This document shows positions 48,546 to 60,864 of a stretch of 64,000 bases of DNA, piece by piece; the stretch's first letter is position 1; every line of letters begins with the position of its first letter. This DNA comes from Alitta virens (Eukaryota > Annelida > Polychaeta > Phyllodocida > Nereididae). The notes under the pieces were generated by a model that was given only the letters and a program-made list of their open reading frames with translations, made no database searches and was not told the origin of the DNA. The position numbers were made by a program, and so were the translations under genes. The stretch is from NCBI GenBank assembly GCA_932294295.1, contig OW028581.1, positions 39,805,495 through 39,869,494 on the forward strand, written 5' to 3'.

Positions 48546-49140
48546 ATAAGAGTCCAAATTTAGCAGCTAATGTTTATGCTTGCATCTTTTAAAAACAATC
48601 AATACTTAATGATATGATTAATATCAGCATAAAATCGATGCATTCAATTTGGAATTGATGTAGATTATAGTAACAGTTTTTATCGATTGAAACTCTTTGT
48701 ATGATAAAATGACAGACACAATGCAAAACTTTTTCTCGCTCAGAGTGCAAATCCCTGCAGGCTAATCCATTACTCTGAATAGAAAAGCGATTATCCTAAA
48801 AGCTCTCAATGACAACTTGTGCATTTTGAAAAGAAAGGTTTTCCTCTAAAAAGAACAAGACCACAGAATGAAAATAGTATTGCCAAAAGAAAAAAAGAAA
48901 AGAAAATAGACAAGGAGAGACTGAGAAAAGTTTGCTTTTTACTTGGTCTTCATATTCAATTTGTTTGGGTTCATTTCATTGGCAAATATCATATGGATAT
49001 GCACAGTATTGAGTGCAATATCACTTTTTTATGAAACCAACACAATGTTTGCCTTGTGCAATATTGGTTTCAATAATATTGCACAAAGCACTGTGTAGGG
49101 ATCGATTCATCATTTGTTCAATAATTTTCCCACCTGGAAT
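48546..49140. other. noncoding stretch
   Basis: AT-rich; an A-rich run lies at 48888-48910. No gene supported. Confidence 0.4.
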
Positions 49141-49337
49141 TACTGCCAATACCGATGTTGAATTTGGTGTTTTACAGAAACTAATCTTATAGCTTGGGAA
49201 CTGAACTCCAGAGGGCGTCATGTAGATCCAGGACTCCCATTTGATAAGGCAATCCCTCAACCAACAAGAGTTCTAGACTCTAATGACATCCTCCGGAGTT
49301 TATGCGAGATTGGTTTCCAATTCAATAAAATTGGCAT
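49141..49337. mobile_element. palindromic MITE, copy 3
   Basis: The left arm (gaactgaactccagagggcg, tcatgtagatccaggactc) pairs with the right arm (agagttctagactctaatga, catcctccggagttt). The centre gataaggcaatccctcaacc aligns with the centre of copy 1. The outer ends carry ccaatttc/gaattgg-type strings like copy 1. Confidence 0.75.
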
Positions 49338-50279
49338 ACACGGCTCTCAACCAATCAGATCGCAGGACTGCTATCCATATAATGAGTTTTTATAAATTTT
49401 GTATTTCTTGCAATTTGTTAAATTGAAAAATTATCATAGATTACGTTATTAGAAAACATCTGACGTCACTCCCATCCCATAATATCAGGCAATTCTCGCA
49501 AGAGAGCGAGAAATGGTTATAGTTTGGCGAGAGATGGCGTGACGGTCATTAGGGGTCTTGTTGACGTTTTAATCTGACTAGAGAAGGGTTTTGGCGGGAG
49601 ATCCAACAGGGATCCACACAGACTGATCTAGTCACGCATGACTGGGCAGGGGGGCCGTGAATAATCCATATCAGCATTGGGAGGCAGTCAAGCAGAACGG
49701 ACAGGCCTGGCTGATCCCCGCGTAATCACTGCAGCTAATTTGTCAGGCCTTCCCAAAAGTCAACTCTAATCAACTTTCTCCTGGGTATTGGAAAATGGCT
49801 ACAAGACTAAGTCAATTGGTCTACTGTTCATTTTCACTGAGGGGGGTGTTAGTATTTCAATGATATTTCTACGACTGAAAACAACACACCATTGCCTGCT
49901 GGCTACTACAACTACAACTACAACGTCAATGTCAGTTTATACAGTTATTTTTTTTAAATTAAAAAACGGCCTATCAAATGGCTTCACGATGCTACTTACC
50001 ACCAACAGAACTGTCTGGCTATAGCTAGCTACTCAAAAAGTACATTTTGTTGAAAAGATTTCTATTCTACAAACGTATTTATGATATATTAGATAATTTT
50101 CTTGCATTTACCGAGGTTTATATTTTTTCATTGGTGATGGGTGTAAGCCGAATATAAGCTGGAAGTAGACAGAATCAGCTGGCTTTAGCCAGTTACAGCT
50201 ACAGCCAGGAACAGGTCGCCTCAGCTGTCTAGAGTCAAACACATTTTATAAAACTAACTGTACATTGTATGGCCAGCTG
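49338..50279. other. noncoding stretch
   Basis: A perfect CRE (49461-49468) lies just before inverted ctcgcaagagagcgag (49495-49510). The rest is plain spacer. Confidence 0.45.
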
Positions 50280-50480
50280 TTAAGGCTTGGAGTCCACGCC
50301 ATGTTACACATTTACCCCATGGGCAGGGTCTTTTACTTGCCTTAGCGTAGACACAAAGTACAAGGCACCTACAATTTTATGTCTCATGTCATCGACATAC
50401 AGTAATTACAGAGCTCATGAAGGGAGCTCAAGCCAGGAATTAAACCCAAAACCTTCAGCAGAACTGGCCAATGGAATTGT
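50280..50480 (-). mobile_element. tRNA-derived SINE copy
   Basis: The minus strand carries ccttgtactttgtgtctacg, gcaagtaaaagaccctgccc, atggggtaaatgtgtaacat and ggcgtggactccaagcc. The tRNA-like head is worn. Confidence 0.8.
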
Positions 50481-50487
50481 TAGATTA

Positions 50488-50537
50488 GGACATCTACTAC
50501 TACTACAACTACTACTACAACTACTACAACTACTACA

Positions 50538-50596
<59 letters not shown>

Positions 50597-50660
50597 AACT
50601 ACTACTACAACTACTACAGCTACTACTACTACTACTACTACAACTACTACAACTACTACA

Positions 50661-50701
<41 letters not shown>

Positions 50702-50720
50702 AACTACTACAACTACTACA

Positions 50721-50770
<50 letters not shown>

Positions 50771-50846
50771 AACTACTACTACTACTACAACTACTACAGC
50801 TACTACTACTACTACTACTACAACTACTACAACTACTACAACTACA

Positions 50847-50908
<62 letters not shown>

Positions 50909-50972
50909 AACTACTACTACAACTACTACAGCTACTACTACTACTACTACTACAACTACTACAACTACTACA

Positions 50973-51007
<35 letters not shown>

Positions 51008-51008
51008 A

Positions 51009-51055
<47 letters not shown>

Positions 51056-51056
51056 A

Positions 51057-51112
<56 letters not shown>

Positions 51113-51155
51113 AACTACTACAACTACTACTACTACTACTACTACAACTTCTACA

Positions 51156-51187
<32 letters not shown>

Positions 51188-51216
51188 AACTACTACAGCT
51201 ACTACAACTACTACAT

Positions 51217-51310
<94 letters not shown>

Positions 51311-51331
51311 ATAATAATAATAATACTACTA

Positions 51332-51371
<40 letters not shown>

Positions 51372-51384
51372 ATAATAATAATAA

Positions 51385-51441
<57 letters not shown>
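50488..51441 (+). repeat. (CTA)n triplet array, about 950 bp
   Basis: Mostly cta/act/tac with caa, cag and aat interruptions. A long frame through it is poly-leucine with glutamines and turns to threonine and tyrosine at the end, which is a product of the repeat. The rare acagc interruption recurs at 50619, 50799, 50931 and 51198 within similar flanks, pointing to duplication of larger blocks. No gene inferred. Confidence 0.96.
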
Positions 51442-53145
51442 AGGGAGATGAGTTGGGGACAATATTTCAGTGTCTTGAGCTCTTAATGACGTTTCTATGA
51501 TTCACCGCTAGGGGGATTTGGGAAGGGCTTAGTGTCCATTTGTTCTGACCTCTGGTCTGTTGTTCTAAGCGCCCCCTATGTGACCTCATCATTGGACGAT
51601 GACTAGGCCCTGGACAGGACCTCGAGGGCCTGACCTTTCCCTTAGAGTCCCCTAAAGTCCTTTTAGATTTTAGCAGGGGTGAAGGGATTAATAGGCCATG
51701 GGGAATTTGCCATTCTTTCTGGTCTTTATCAGAATTTCAGGAATACTTCCCCAAGTACCCCTGAAATTTAGAATAAAATAAACTTAGAAAGAGGCTGAAG
51801 TCTGCATTTTGAGCACTTGTTTGCTTCAGGCGCTTTTATTAAGTACCTAATTATCAAGGAAGCTATGCGAAGAGCCAAATGCGGGAGAAAACGTGTACAT
51901 AGTTGAAGGTTTGTCCTCTTTTAGCCCTCTTTTGAAAACCCATTGAAATATGACGATGGATGTACATTGGGTCCTGTTGTTCTGCATGATTTGCGATGTA
52001 TTCATCAGCAGGAAAAGAGGGTAATTACCCCTTGCAGATGCTGGGGCAGGGTACAGCAGTTCTGAGAGGGTGCAATCTGTAGACATTGTACTGCTTGAAA
52101 CACAAAACCTCCCCGTTGTTTCTAGTTTCTAAAGGTTTCAATGCATTCTTATTTTGGCCATTTGTATAAACATGACAGGTTACCAGTCCTGAGTGTGTCC
52201 ATGCATACTTTCCCTCACTGCAGAGTTTCCAGTTTTATTTGCCAAAATCATGAAACAAGGCAACCCCAAGATGTATTTGCAGACCCGTATATTGTTACAA
52301 GGTCCGCATTGTAGTCCCAGAGTGTCCTTGCATTTTTGTGGAATATTTCAATCTGTGGAAACAGTCTTATTTGTCTTGGAGGAAAAATGAGATATTCATG
52401 TAGCAGTGTCCACTCAGTGTCCATTCATGGTGGTCAGCCATGCTTTGTGGTAATAAGGGGAAGGCCTGGGTCAGTATGCTAATGAGGATGACCTCTGACC
52501 CCAAAGCAGAACGAGGCAGCACCCCACAAACATCCCCTTCCCCCTGGTCATTCGGCAAATCCAAATTGACCAGGAGTGACCAATAGTAACGAGGCCTTTA
52601 TCCCCAAACTGACCACTGGAAATTGCTGTAATTTACTTTTCATTAGTAAGAGCTGTGAGCTTTCTACTTAATTGGCTAAATTAATCAGAGCGACCTTCTT
52701 TTCAGTGAAGCTGACCACTAACAAAAAGTCAGAAATAAGTCTTAATTAAATTTAATTAAGAATCACACAGACATGATGGAAATAAACTTTTGACTTCTTT
52801 ACAACTTGACAACATCAACTTGAGCGTGCCCTGAATACATACACTCTAATTATATTTCTCCCACTGCTGAGTACAAGCCAAGTTACTTGGAAGCAGACAC
52901 TTTGTATCGTTATTCCTTACTCTTCAGGGAACTTTGAGGGACTTTGTGGACTTTTTATAAGACAAACAAAACGAGAACTTGTTGCTTTTTGGTGGGCCTG
53001 GCTTACTTGGTATTTCTGGGGTCTGCTTGTAAATGACTTGGGAGAAGACTGCATGACTTCCATGAGGAAAAAGATGCGGCAGAACTTGGTTAGCAAGACA
53101 TTTAGTATGGTGGAAGAATGCAGAAGGCAGATGATGAAGATGATG
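51442..53145. other. noncoding stretch
   Basis: 51480-51680 is GC-richer, with cgccccctatgtgacc. The rest is AT-rich. Nothing supported as a gene. Confidence 0.45.
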
Positions 53146-53385
53146 ATGATGAAGGTGAAGGAAGAAGAAGAAAGAAGAAAGAAAAGAAGAAGAAGAAAAA
53201 GAAGAAAAAAGAAAAGAAAAAAAGAAGAAGGAGAAGATGAAGAAGAGGAAGAAGAAAAAGAGGAGGAGGAGGAAGAAGACGAAAAATAAGATGAAGAAGA
53301 AGCCAGAAGAAAGAAGGAGAAGAAAGAAGGCAAAAGGCAAAAGGAGGAAAAAGAATAGAAAGGAAGCAAGCAGCAAAAGAGGAAG
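53146..53385. repeat. GAA-rich purine tract
   Basis: Over 200 bases almost purely A and G on this strand. It produces long Lys/Glu frames one way and Ser/Phe frames the other; these are composition effects. Confidence 0.9.
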
Positions 53386-54374
53386 GACAGAATCTATGGA
53401 CAGTAAGGAAAACTAATAACAATGCAACACGAGAAGCCATATAGGATGCAAGAACTGGCAGCTCATCATTATTTCTGCCCAGCGTCACACACGATATTTA
53501 TGATCCTCTCCATTTCCTTGCGGATGACACCGTTTTGTAACATGTATAAATGTTATATTATCTTATCTTATTTTATTTATGACAGTGGCCATCTGTTGCC
53601 ACGTGTCCACTGAGCGGGGTCTGGCTGCATGTCGGAGCTGAGAGGCGGAGTGATCTCTGGGGAACTCCAAAGTGATCGTTACGCAGAGTCAAGTAGATCA
53701 GGCAATTGGCTGGAGGGAGGTGGCGCCCTCTGGGGAGATCTTTACCATTAGAGGGCGCTTCTCTCCTTAGCAACAGGGATGCAGGTGTTAAGAGAGGGCG
53801 CTTAAGTGTTAATGGGGCAAGGATGACCTCCCCAGGACCATTCCGTGACCTCTGAGGGTTAACCTGTTCACCTATAAAGGACAAACGTGACCTTGTAATA
53901 CGTGCCTGTTGATCAATATACATAGAACACAAAGTGATATGTTATAGGTTACAGTGAATATATTTTATCTTTTTTCCATCTTAACAGTTCTTACAATATG
54001 ACACGAAACATTACTGCAACTGAGGCATGTTACAGTTCGTAGCAGCTTTAATGTGTCTGGCTGCAGACCTTGAATTTCATGATGGCCAATGATTCAGATT
54101 CAGATACATTTATTTTCAATGTTTACAGGAAATTGGACATTATAAAAAAGCAATTGTACATTATGGCGGGAGACTCCATTAAGAAAACTTGAGTTTTTGC
54201 TATCTTGGGGCCACATATAGAGAGACTCTATTCCATTATATAAATATAATAACTAAACCTTCTGAAATTTCATGATATTTGTGCACCCGTAATTATGTCA
54301 TAAACGATTTAATAATGTCTTACCCTTATATCTTATTGATCTATTACAGAGTACAGGGAATGTCGTAATGAGAT
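53386..54374. other. noncoding stretch with CTCF-like motifs
   Basis: 53580-53900 is GC-richer and open on the minus strand for 119 codons without a recognisable protein. Three AGAGGGCGC-type strings lie in it. Confidence 0.45.
53719..53759. promoter_or_regulatory. divergent pair of CTCF-like motifs
   Basis: CCATTAGAGGGCGCT (53745-53759, plus) fits the bilaterian CTCF consensus at 14 of 15 positions by eye. The minus strand just before it reads CCCCAGAGGGCGCCA-like, with about two mismatches. Back-to-back orientation is seen at some domain boundaries. No binding data. Confidence 0.38.
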
Positions 54375-54495
54375 TCGGCAGAAGAAGAAGAAGAACAAAG
54401 AGAAGGAGAAGGAGTAAGAAGGAATTGGAAGAAGAGAAAGAAGATGAATAAGAAAATAAAGAGAAGAAGGAAAATAATAATAAGAAAAAGTCTTG
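54375..54495. repeat. second GAA-rich purine tract
   Basis: About 120 purine-rich bases (gaagaag, gaagga, aataata). Confidence 0.85.
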
Positions 54496-56064
54496 CCATC
54501 GGTGGAAGGGAATATCTCACTTCTAGTACATAGCAGGAAAGTCATTACACTGGCAAACGATGTGATTTTTCTCAGTCTTTTAAAGTGCCACTGCCGTGTC
54601 ATATTGATTGTTATTGTTTGAAGATGTATGCTGGGAAATCCAGAGAGTATCTCCAGCCAACCCTGAACGTTTATAAAACACAGTTATCAAAAAATTGGAT
54701 AATCTCTCTGTTGGTCATAAGGACACCGGCAGAACTGATTTACAGCACTTGCCCAACTCACTATGTAACCACTATTATGCTAGCACTATTATGTCTCCCG
54801 GGGTAATTATGTTACAATACAACACAAGAAAGGAACCAAAAAAGCGGGCAAGCAACATAACTCAATAAACAAGAAAGCATCTTTGCAATGTTAATCAAAG
54901 CAGGATATGGAACTGAACTGCAGCAGAAACTTTGCTAGAGTGCATTAAGACATTCGTGACAGCATCAACAGTTACTAGGTGCGTCTATTTGATGTCTGTG
55001 ATGGAATTCATCGGCAACAGACGTTTAAATCAGTGTCTCTAAAATGAATTAAATCAAGGAAAATAATTAATTATTAGTTTACTGAAGTGACAGTTCTATA
55101 TTACCTCATAAATTATTGAAAGTAATCTGTTAAAGGCGCAACCACAGAAGCTAAATGCTCTAAATTGCAAAGGAGGTTTTAATTTTGTAACTACCCACCA
55201 ATATCACAAGCTATCCATATGCATTCGGCATCATTAATCTGCTTTTTATTTTTTGCTCCAAATCAATTTATGAATGAAAGAACGCTGTCATTATGCAGAA
55301 TCAGTAGCACTTTGAAATAGCATAGTTTTGCCCTCAACAGTTCTATGCATATTACATATGTGTGTGAGATGCAGAAACCTTTGAAAGGAACAAAGAGTGC
55401 CTATCACATAGCTGCACACGCACAGTATATGGAGTCACCTTTGAAATAAGACTCAGTGTTGCCATTTATCCTATTCACACAACCACAGCTACTTACTTTT
55501 TTGTCCACCAGACGTCGCCATATTTGTTTCGTTCGCTTTTTGTGCACCAGGTGTCACGATACTCGCTGTATGAAAGACAGAACTAAAAGCAGTGAATGCG
55601 TCCTTTGTTAAAAGATTAAACCGGCTTTCCTTGAAAAAAAAAAAACATACATTTCACAAATGTACAAATGTAAAGGCATGAAACTCATTGGTATGGAAAA
55701 ATTAACATCTATAAAAACGGGATTCAAAAGAACTGAGAATATAGACAGCGCAGGTGAAGTTGGTATAAATATTTGGACTAAATCAGGCGGTTAATGACGC
55801 CACAGATTTATTATTAATCTGCTCGATATACGGTTGATAATATATAAAACTTTAATTTAATTTAATGCAATCATACCTTGCTCCTGTTTAATTTAATGTA
55901 ATCAATTAAACGAAGTACCTTAATCGACCCAACCTTGGCTGATATACAAAATTTTGGAAATGGCTGATTGACGCCGACTCTAGTTAGTGGGCTCAAACTG
56001 ATCTATATGAAAAGCCCTCTAAGGTAAGTTCTTGCCGCTCGTGAGGGTTGTTTGATGAGGCGAG
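54496..56064. other. noncoding stretch
   Basis: AT-rich; (TTTAATTTAATG)-like strings lie at 55850-55910. No gene supported. Confidence 0.45.
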
Positions 56065-56265
56065 GAAGAGAGGAGGAGTCCACCCATGTTACACATTTAC
56101 CCAATGGGTGGGACCTTTTACACTCCTCAGCATATATCTAGACATCGAGTACAAACGATCCCCAATTTAACATTTCATCTGCATGAAGGGTGTCTGGGCC
56201 CGGGATTGAGTCTGGGTCCCTCACAGAAACAGGCAAGCACTTGCCACTAGGCCACCCAGCTGCCA
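56065..56265 (-). mobile_element. tRNA-derived SINE with intact-looking head
   Basis: The minus strand begins ggcagctgggtggcctagtg, an A-box within a tRNA-like 5' end, then gactcaatcccgggcc (B-box region), then the body: tactcgatgtctag, ggtcccacccattgggtaaa, tgtgtaacatgggtggactc. It is the best copy for defining the head. Confidence 0.82.
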
Positions 56266-57239
56266 TATGAAGCGGCATTGAAGCCATAGCTAGCCAATAT
56301 CTTTTGGATGGCTTAGCTTTTTCATACCAAGACCATTAGGAAGAGGGATATATAAACACATTACACAGAGAGACCATTTTTTTGCTGTAATTAAGAATTT
56401 AAATTTCTGGATTCCAGGAAATCGATTTAGATAAGTTTAGCTGCTGACAAAGGAAAATATCAATAGGGGGAGGGGGGGGGGGGGTAGCTAAGGAAGATCC
56501 TGACGGACGCCATTTTCAGAAAGACGTTCTGTAAGTGGTCTGTTGAAAAAGCTATGAAGTGTCCATGACTTCAACAAAGTTCTAACACAGTTACTGCCTC
56601 CTCAGTATTAGTCGTTGGCTATAAATTGCGGAGCACTGAAACGGGCCTGATATTTTGTTATCAACAGAGGCTGTGCAGCTGGTCACCAGATCCCCCCAAG
56701 CCTCTCCCAATGAGGAGCTTTGCTGTCCGCAGCCATCAGCCCGTCTCTTGGTCCGCTTAATCAAGAGTCCACGGCCCGAAATCCCGAACTGCCTTTTAGA
56801 TAGCCCTCCATCATGTGACGTCACTTACTGTCGCAAAATGGCGGGCATAACATGTTCACATAAATCCTTCTAATAGCTAACCTTGTGTAGGGTGACCCGT
56901 CAAAATGTTCCCCATGACCTGTATTTGACTGGTCCCCCTAGAGGTCAACCTAGAGGTCATCTCTTCCACTGACCTCTTTTGGGGTGCTTTCTATAAATGG
57001 ATTAGGGTCAGCGAGTTCCATTGCCCTGATACACCCTTATCAATTATATAATGACATCTACTGATTCCATTGGACGTGTCCTAACAGTATTGGTAAATGG
57101 AGGGTGAAAAATGATGGGTAGCCAAGGCTTGTTGTACTAGAGCAATTCAAGGTTTGAAGATGTTGTACTTATGAGTTTGCATCTGTTCATCTTTCAGAGT
57201 TACATAGACCTACAATGTACACCCCAGGTAGTAGATGAA
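56266..57239. other. noncoding stretch with promoter-like spot
   Basis: A poly-G run lies at 56467-56484. 56660-56850 is GC-richer and ends in TGACGTCA (56816-56823) followed by AAAATGGCGGGC. Confidence 0.45.
56780..56850 (+). promoter_or_regulatory. candidate promoter (CRE plus YY1-like ATGGCGG)
   Basis: A perfect CRE lies 13 bases before AAAATGGCGGGC, a pairing common at animal start sites. The ATG opens only 11 codons before a stop, so it would need a noncoding or very short first exon. Transcription is not shown. Confidence 0.3.
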
Positions 57240-58601
57240 ACGTTCCACCCTGAGTCCAGGGCACTTCGTAGACAATGAGTGTGTCACCCATGGGGTTAAT
57301 GTGCCAGATAATTATTACATCTACTTTTAGCTGTACATTCATGATGCAGACAAAAACAATGGTTGGGACAAAATAATCCTGTGTTATTGCATTGTTGTTT
57401 GTTAGTCTGTCTTCAAAAATCTTCAGTCTGTCTTATTCAAGTCCAGCTTCTGAAATTGACTGAATCAATGAACGTTATAGAAGTTCAGTTACAAATTCGA
57501 GTCATTCGTTTTGTCAGACATTCTGGTTCCACCCAAAAGATCAAACACCGTTCAAAGCCTGTTGCATCAGAATGGGCTGCATGGATTAAGACAGACCTTG
57601 AAGAAATATTTCGTGTGTGATGGCGGACTTGTTTTGTGTCTGTCCTGGGCGTTTGGTGACATTAATGAATCCCGCACAGGATGATCGTATTTCAAGATCA
57701 AAGGGGGGGGGGGGGGCACTTGATGGACAACGGTGGGGGGAGGTGGACTTTTATCAGGAGGTCACTCCCACAAAATTCAATTAAAATTTTACCATTCTCA
57801 CACTCATGCGTTGTATGTTATGTTTATACGTCAGTGTTGATATGGAATTCAACCAGAATACTTTGTTTTAGGCCAAGCTACCAGTCATTGTTACCGTGGC
57901 TTGATTTTCTGTGTTATAAAGAGCACACTCATAAAAATAGCAGACTAAGCTTGTCAGATAATTCTATCTTAGTTCATATATCGTTATTAATCACTGCAAC
58001 ATTGGAATTCGTTATGGTAAAATGGCGAAAACAAATGATACGGTATACTGTAACACTGCCTGTCATTAACCAATAGCCCATAATCATGATCTTGAATTAA
58101 ATGTTGGCCGAATAGAATTTTTGCGTTTTAAAATTTAGCTTGTGCCCCCCCCCCCCCCCAGTTGCTCTTAGCCCTGTCCCTTATGTCCCGGGGTCATTTG
58201 GCTGTTGAGCTCAGCATCCATCCTTTCATGTCCTGCCCCAGGGCTCCTTGAGGGCTGCTTCCAACATGTCCCCGTTATTCGTCTTAAAAACGTCCTCCTG
58301 TCACAACGTTATGTGCGCTGCGTCCAGGATAACGACAACACAACGTCATGACGCCAGACGCAACGACCTGACCAATGACAAACCTCTTGCCAGATGGGAA
58401 GGGTCGTGGCATGCCTGTTGAGCGTCACCCTCGTATTTAACCCTATCTTGTAACTAAGGAATAAGGAATGCAGAAAAAAGAGGGGGGGGGGGGTGCTCTG
58501 TATTGAATTTCACTGCATTGTGTTTCATAACATGGTAATTTTACATGAAGTTCATTTTACTGTTCATCATCTACTCAAGTGGATCATTGGAAATAATAGT
58601 T

Positions 58602-58655
58602 TATACTTACTTGATTACTTACTTGATTACTTACTTGATTACTTACTTCATTACT
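58602..58655. repeat. 12-bp tandem repeat (ttacttgattac)
   Basis: Four copies, the last altered to ttacttcattac. Confidence 0.9.
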
Positions 58656-59334
58656 TGTACTGCATTTTGTTGCTTCAGTGCTACTTGCCCTATTCCAAAA
58701 GATCACCAATCGCGTGAGATAAGTTGAGATTCATATGTAACGATAACATAACACTAGGAGTCCACACCACTTACACAGTTACAATAGATGCTTCTCTTCG
58801 AATGGGTATTATTCATTATAATAAGTTATATCTCTATCCAAACTGATGTGATTAATTTTGTAGTGATTGAATAATATTTGTACTTATGGAAACATGGCCT
58901 TTCACAATTCTTTTATTATGACTCTTCCTTCTCAGTTTTCCTTTACCTTTCCCTGTGTAAGCTTTGCTTTCATTCTTTTACCATACTCTCCCCTTTTTAT
59001 GTACTGAAGACTTTGTTCACAACAAACAGCTGCCTTACAACACATTTTGTCTGCAACAGTGAGACAAGATGTGCATGTTAATATTCCCTCAGAGAACTGA
59101 GGTCTTCTCTCAGCATAATGGCTATGTGTAGCGAGTAGGGGAAGCATTAGACAGAATATCTTGGCATTGTAAAGTATTGGATCGTTTCTTAGACATCGCA
59201 CTACATTAACTTTAATGATGGTCTCTTAACTCGACAAAATGACAAACAGATCAGCATGGCGGTGTTAGTGACTTATGATGAAAACCGCAACTCACTTTGA
59301 TATTGTATTTTGTTCTCAGTTATATCCGGTCTGG

Positions 59335-59440
59335 AGATTCATACTCATCTATTACTAGCAACTAGCTGCAGATGTAGTGATGAGATGACAAGGCTGGCCA
59401 TCCACATGTTGTTGAACATTTACTTCATCGCATGATGCTT
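59335..59440 (-). mobile_element. SINE fragment
   Basis: The minus strand shows aagtaaatgttcaacaacat, gtggatggccagccttg and catctcatcactacatctgc in family order. Confidence 0.55.
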
Positions 59441-60169
59441 TAAGTTTACCATATGTACTGCTACTCTCTAAGTTTACACATTGAATACTTTGGCTTCTTA
59501 TGATTTACCATTCATGGCTTCTATCCATGGCCAAGTTTGATGCATATCAATGCTTGTATCGAGAGCAGGTGGTCTGTATTTCCTGCTTGGAGTGCTTTCT
59601 TCTTTTGTATTGGCTTTTGTTGCACCTTGAGGAATGCCATAAAACTGAAACATATTTCCTTTTTTCGGTGAGAATTACTGAGAAAGAAGCCTCTCTTAAA
59701 ACCTTTTGTCCAATTAATGTAGGAAAGAGGCACAAATGTCCTCCTTTTATGGCCATGTCTGTCTGCAGGGGTCACTTTTATGGTGGAAGGAAGACACCAG
59801 GCCCAAGAAAGGTGTGGAGCCCTCTGCAATATGGCCATTCTGAACCCCCTTGCCCTTTTATGGTCATCCAGGTTCTCCCCTAATATAGCCCTGTCCAATG
59901 CAATCCTGTCAAGAGCCACTTTCAGTGATCAGTGACATCATAACATCGAGTTGACGTCAAGAGGAAAGCCACACGTAATAAGTGCATGACTGTATTATCA
60001 TTTTGTCTTTCTTTTTAATTGTGGTATTTCAGCATACACAACCAAGGTGATTATGATCATTTTGATAGATACTGCAAGTGTGTTTGGTAACCTAACCAGA
60101 ATAGATAACCGTCCATTCCAAAAGTTTGCGCAATTGAGATGGACTTCTATAGAAGATGTGAATATAGCC

Positions 60170-60340
60170 AGTGGCGAAGATTTGCAATTTTCCTAGGGGG
60201 GGGGGAGGGGGGATGTATACTTTCAGAACATCAAAATCTTTAAAAACATTAACATTAGTATATATATGGAAAATATAAATGTGTAGAGGGAGGGGGGGGG
60301 GGTGGTGTGTGCCCCGCCATTCCCCTAGGATTTGCGCCCA
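60170..60340. mobile_element. possible short TIR element with G-tracts
   Basis: The left end ggcgaagatttgc...ctaggggg pairs loosely with the right end cccctaggatttgcgcc, the interior being G-rich and AT-rich by turns. Target duplications are not clear. Confidence 0.35.
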
Positions 60341-60864
60341 AGAACATAGCTCTTTATTCAACTTGACCAAGTGCTTGGTTAATGGTTGCTCTGCATATAA
60401 TAGTTCGAGATTCGATCCTAACCTGAGCGCCATTTTTTTCGGATCTCCAACAATTAGAAATTTAACCATACAACATCACCCTGGGGTAGCCTAGTAAAAA
60501 GGTGTAGTTACTTTGCCCATGTGAAGAAAGACAAGCAGTGAGCCATCTCGGCGCCATAATCTTGCTTTGCTTCATTCCTGCAGAGGGCGCATGAGTCTGC
60601 AAGTGCTTACTGCAGTGCCACCGTGTGGTTTTCTTTATAGATAAACTTTAAAAAAAAAAAGAAGCAAATACTGTCATAATAAAGATTAAGCCGCGCGATC
60701 AAAACTTTAAATAACAGAAACTGGACTTATCAATATCTGGTCTGTATCGAAACTAGTCCAGGTTTAAAACAGCTTTGTTAACTGTAAAGTTTAATTCATT
60801 CATCCACATTTAAATCATTACCTTGGAAGTGACCTTTCTCTATTTGTTTTGGTAGAAGGCAAAA

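Larger units (their letters stand above)
57240..60864. other. noncoding stretch
   Basis: Holds poly-G/poly-C runs at 57703-57716, 58146-58159, 58481-58493 and near 60200, and a 12-bp repeat at 58602-58655. A CpG-containing block lies at 58260-58440. A SINE fragment lies at 59335-59440, a G-flanked TIR-like segment at 60170-60340 and a CRE at 59952-59959. No gene supported. Confidence 0.45.

Noticed and set aside
50287..51372. 361-codon poly-leucine frame
   Set aside because: Entirely explained by the (CTA)n array; the first part reads through a SINE copy on the other strand.
53038..53488. Overlapping frames of 83 to 150 codons in the GA-rich tract
   Set aside because: Low-complexity Lys/Glu and Ser/Phe products of a purine tract, open in several frames at once.
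53573..53932. 119-codon minus-strand frame
   Set aside because: No domain or homologue recognised; GC-rich composition explains the lack of stops.
58493..58727. Leu/Tyr/Thr-rich frames
   Set aside because: Produced by the 12-bp ttacttgattac repeat.
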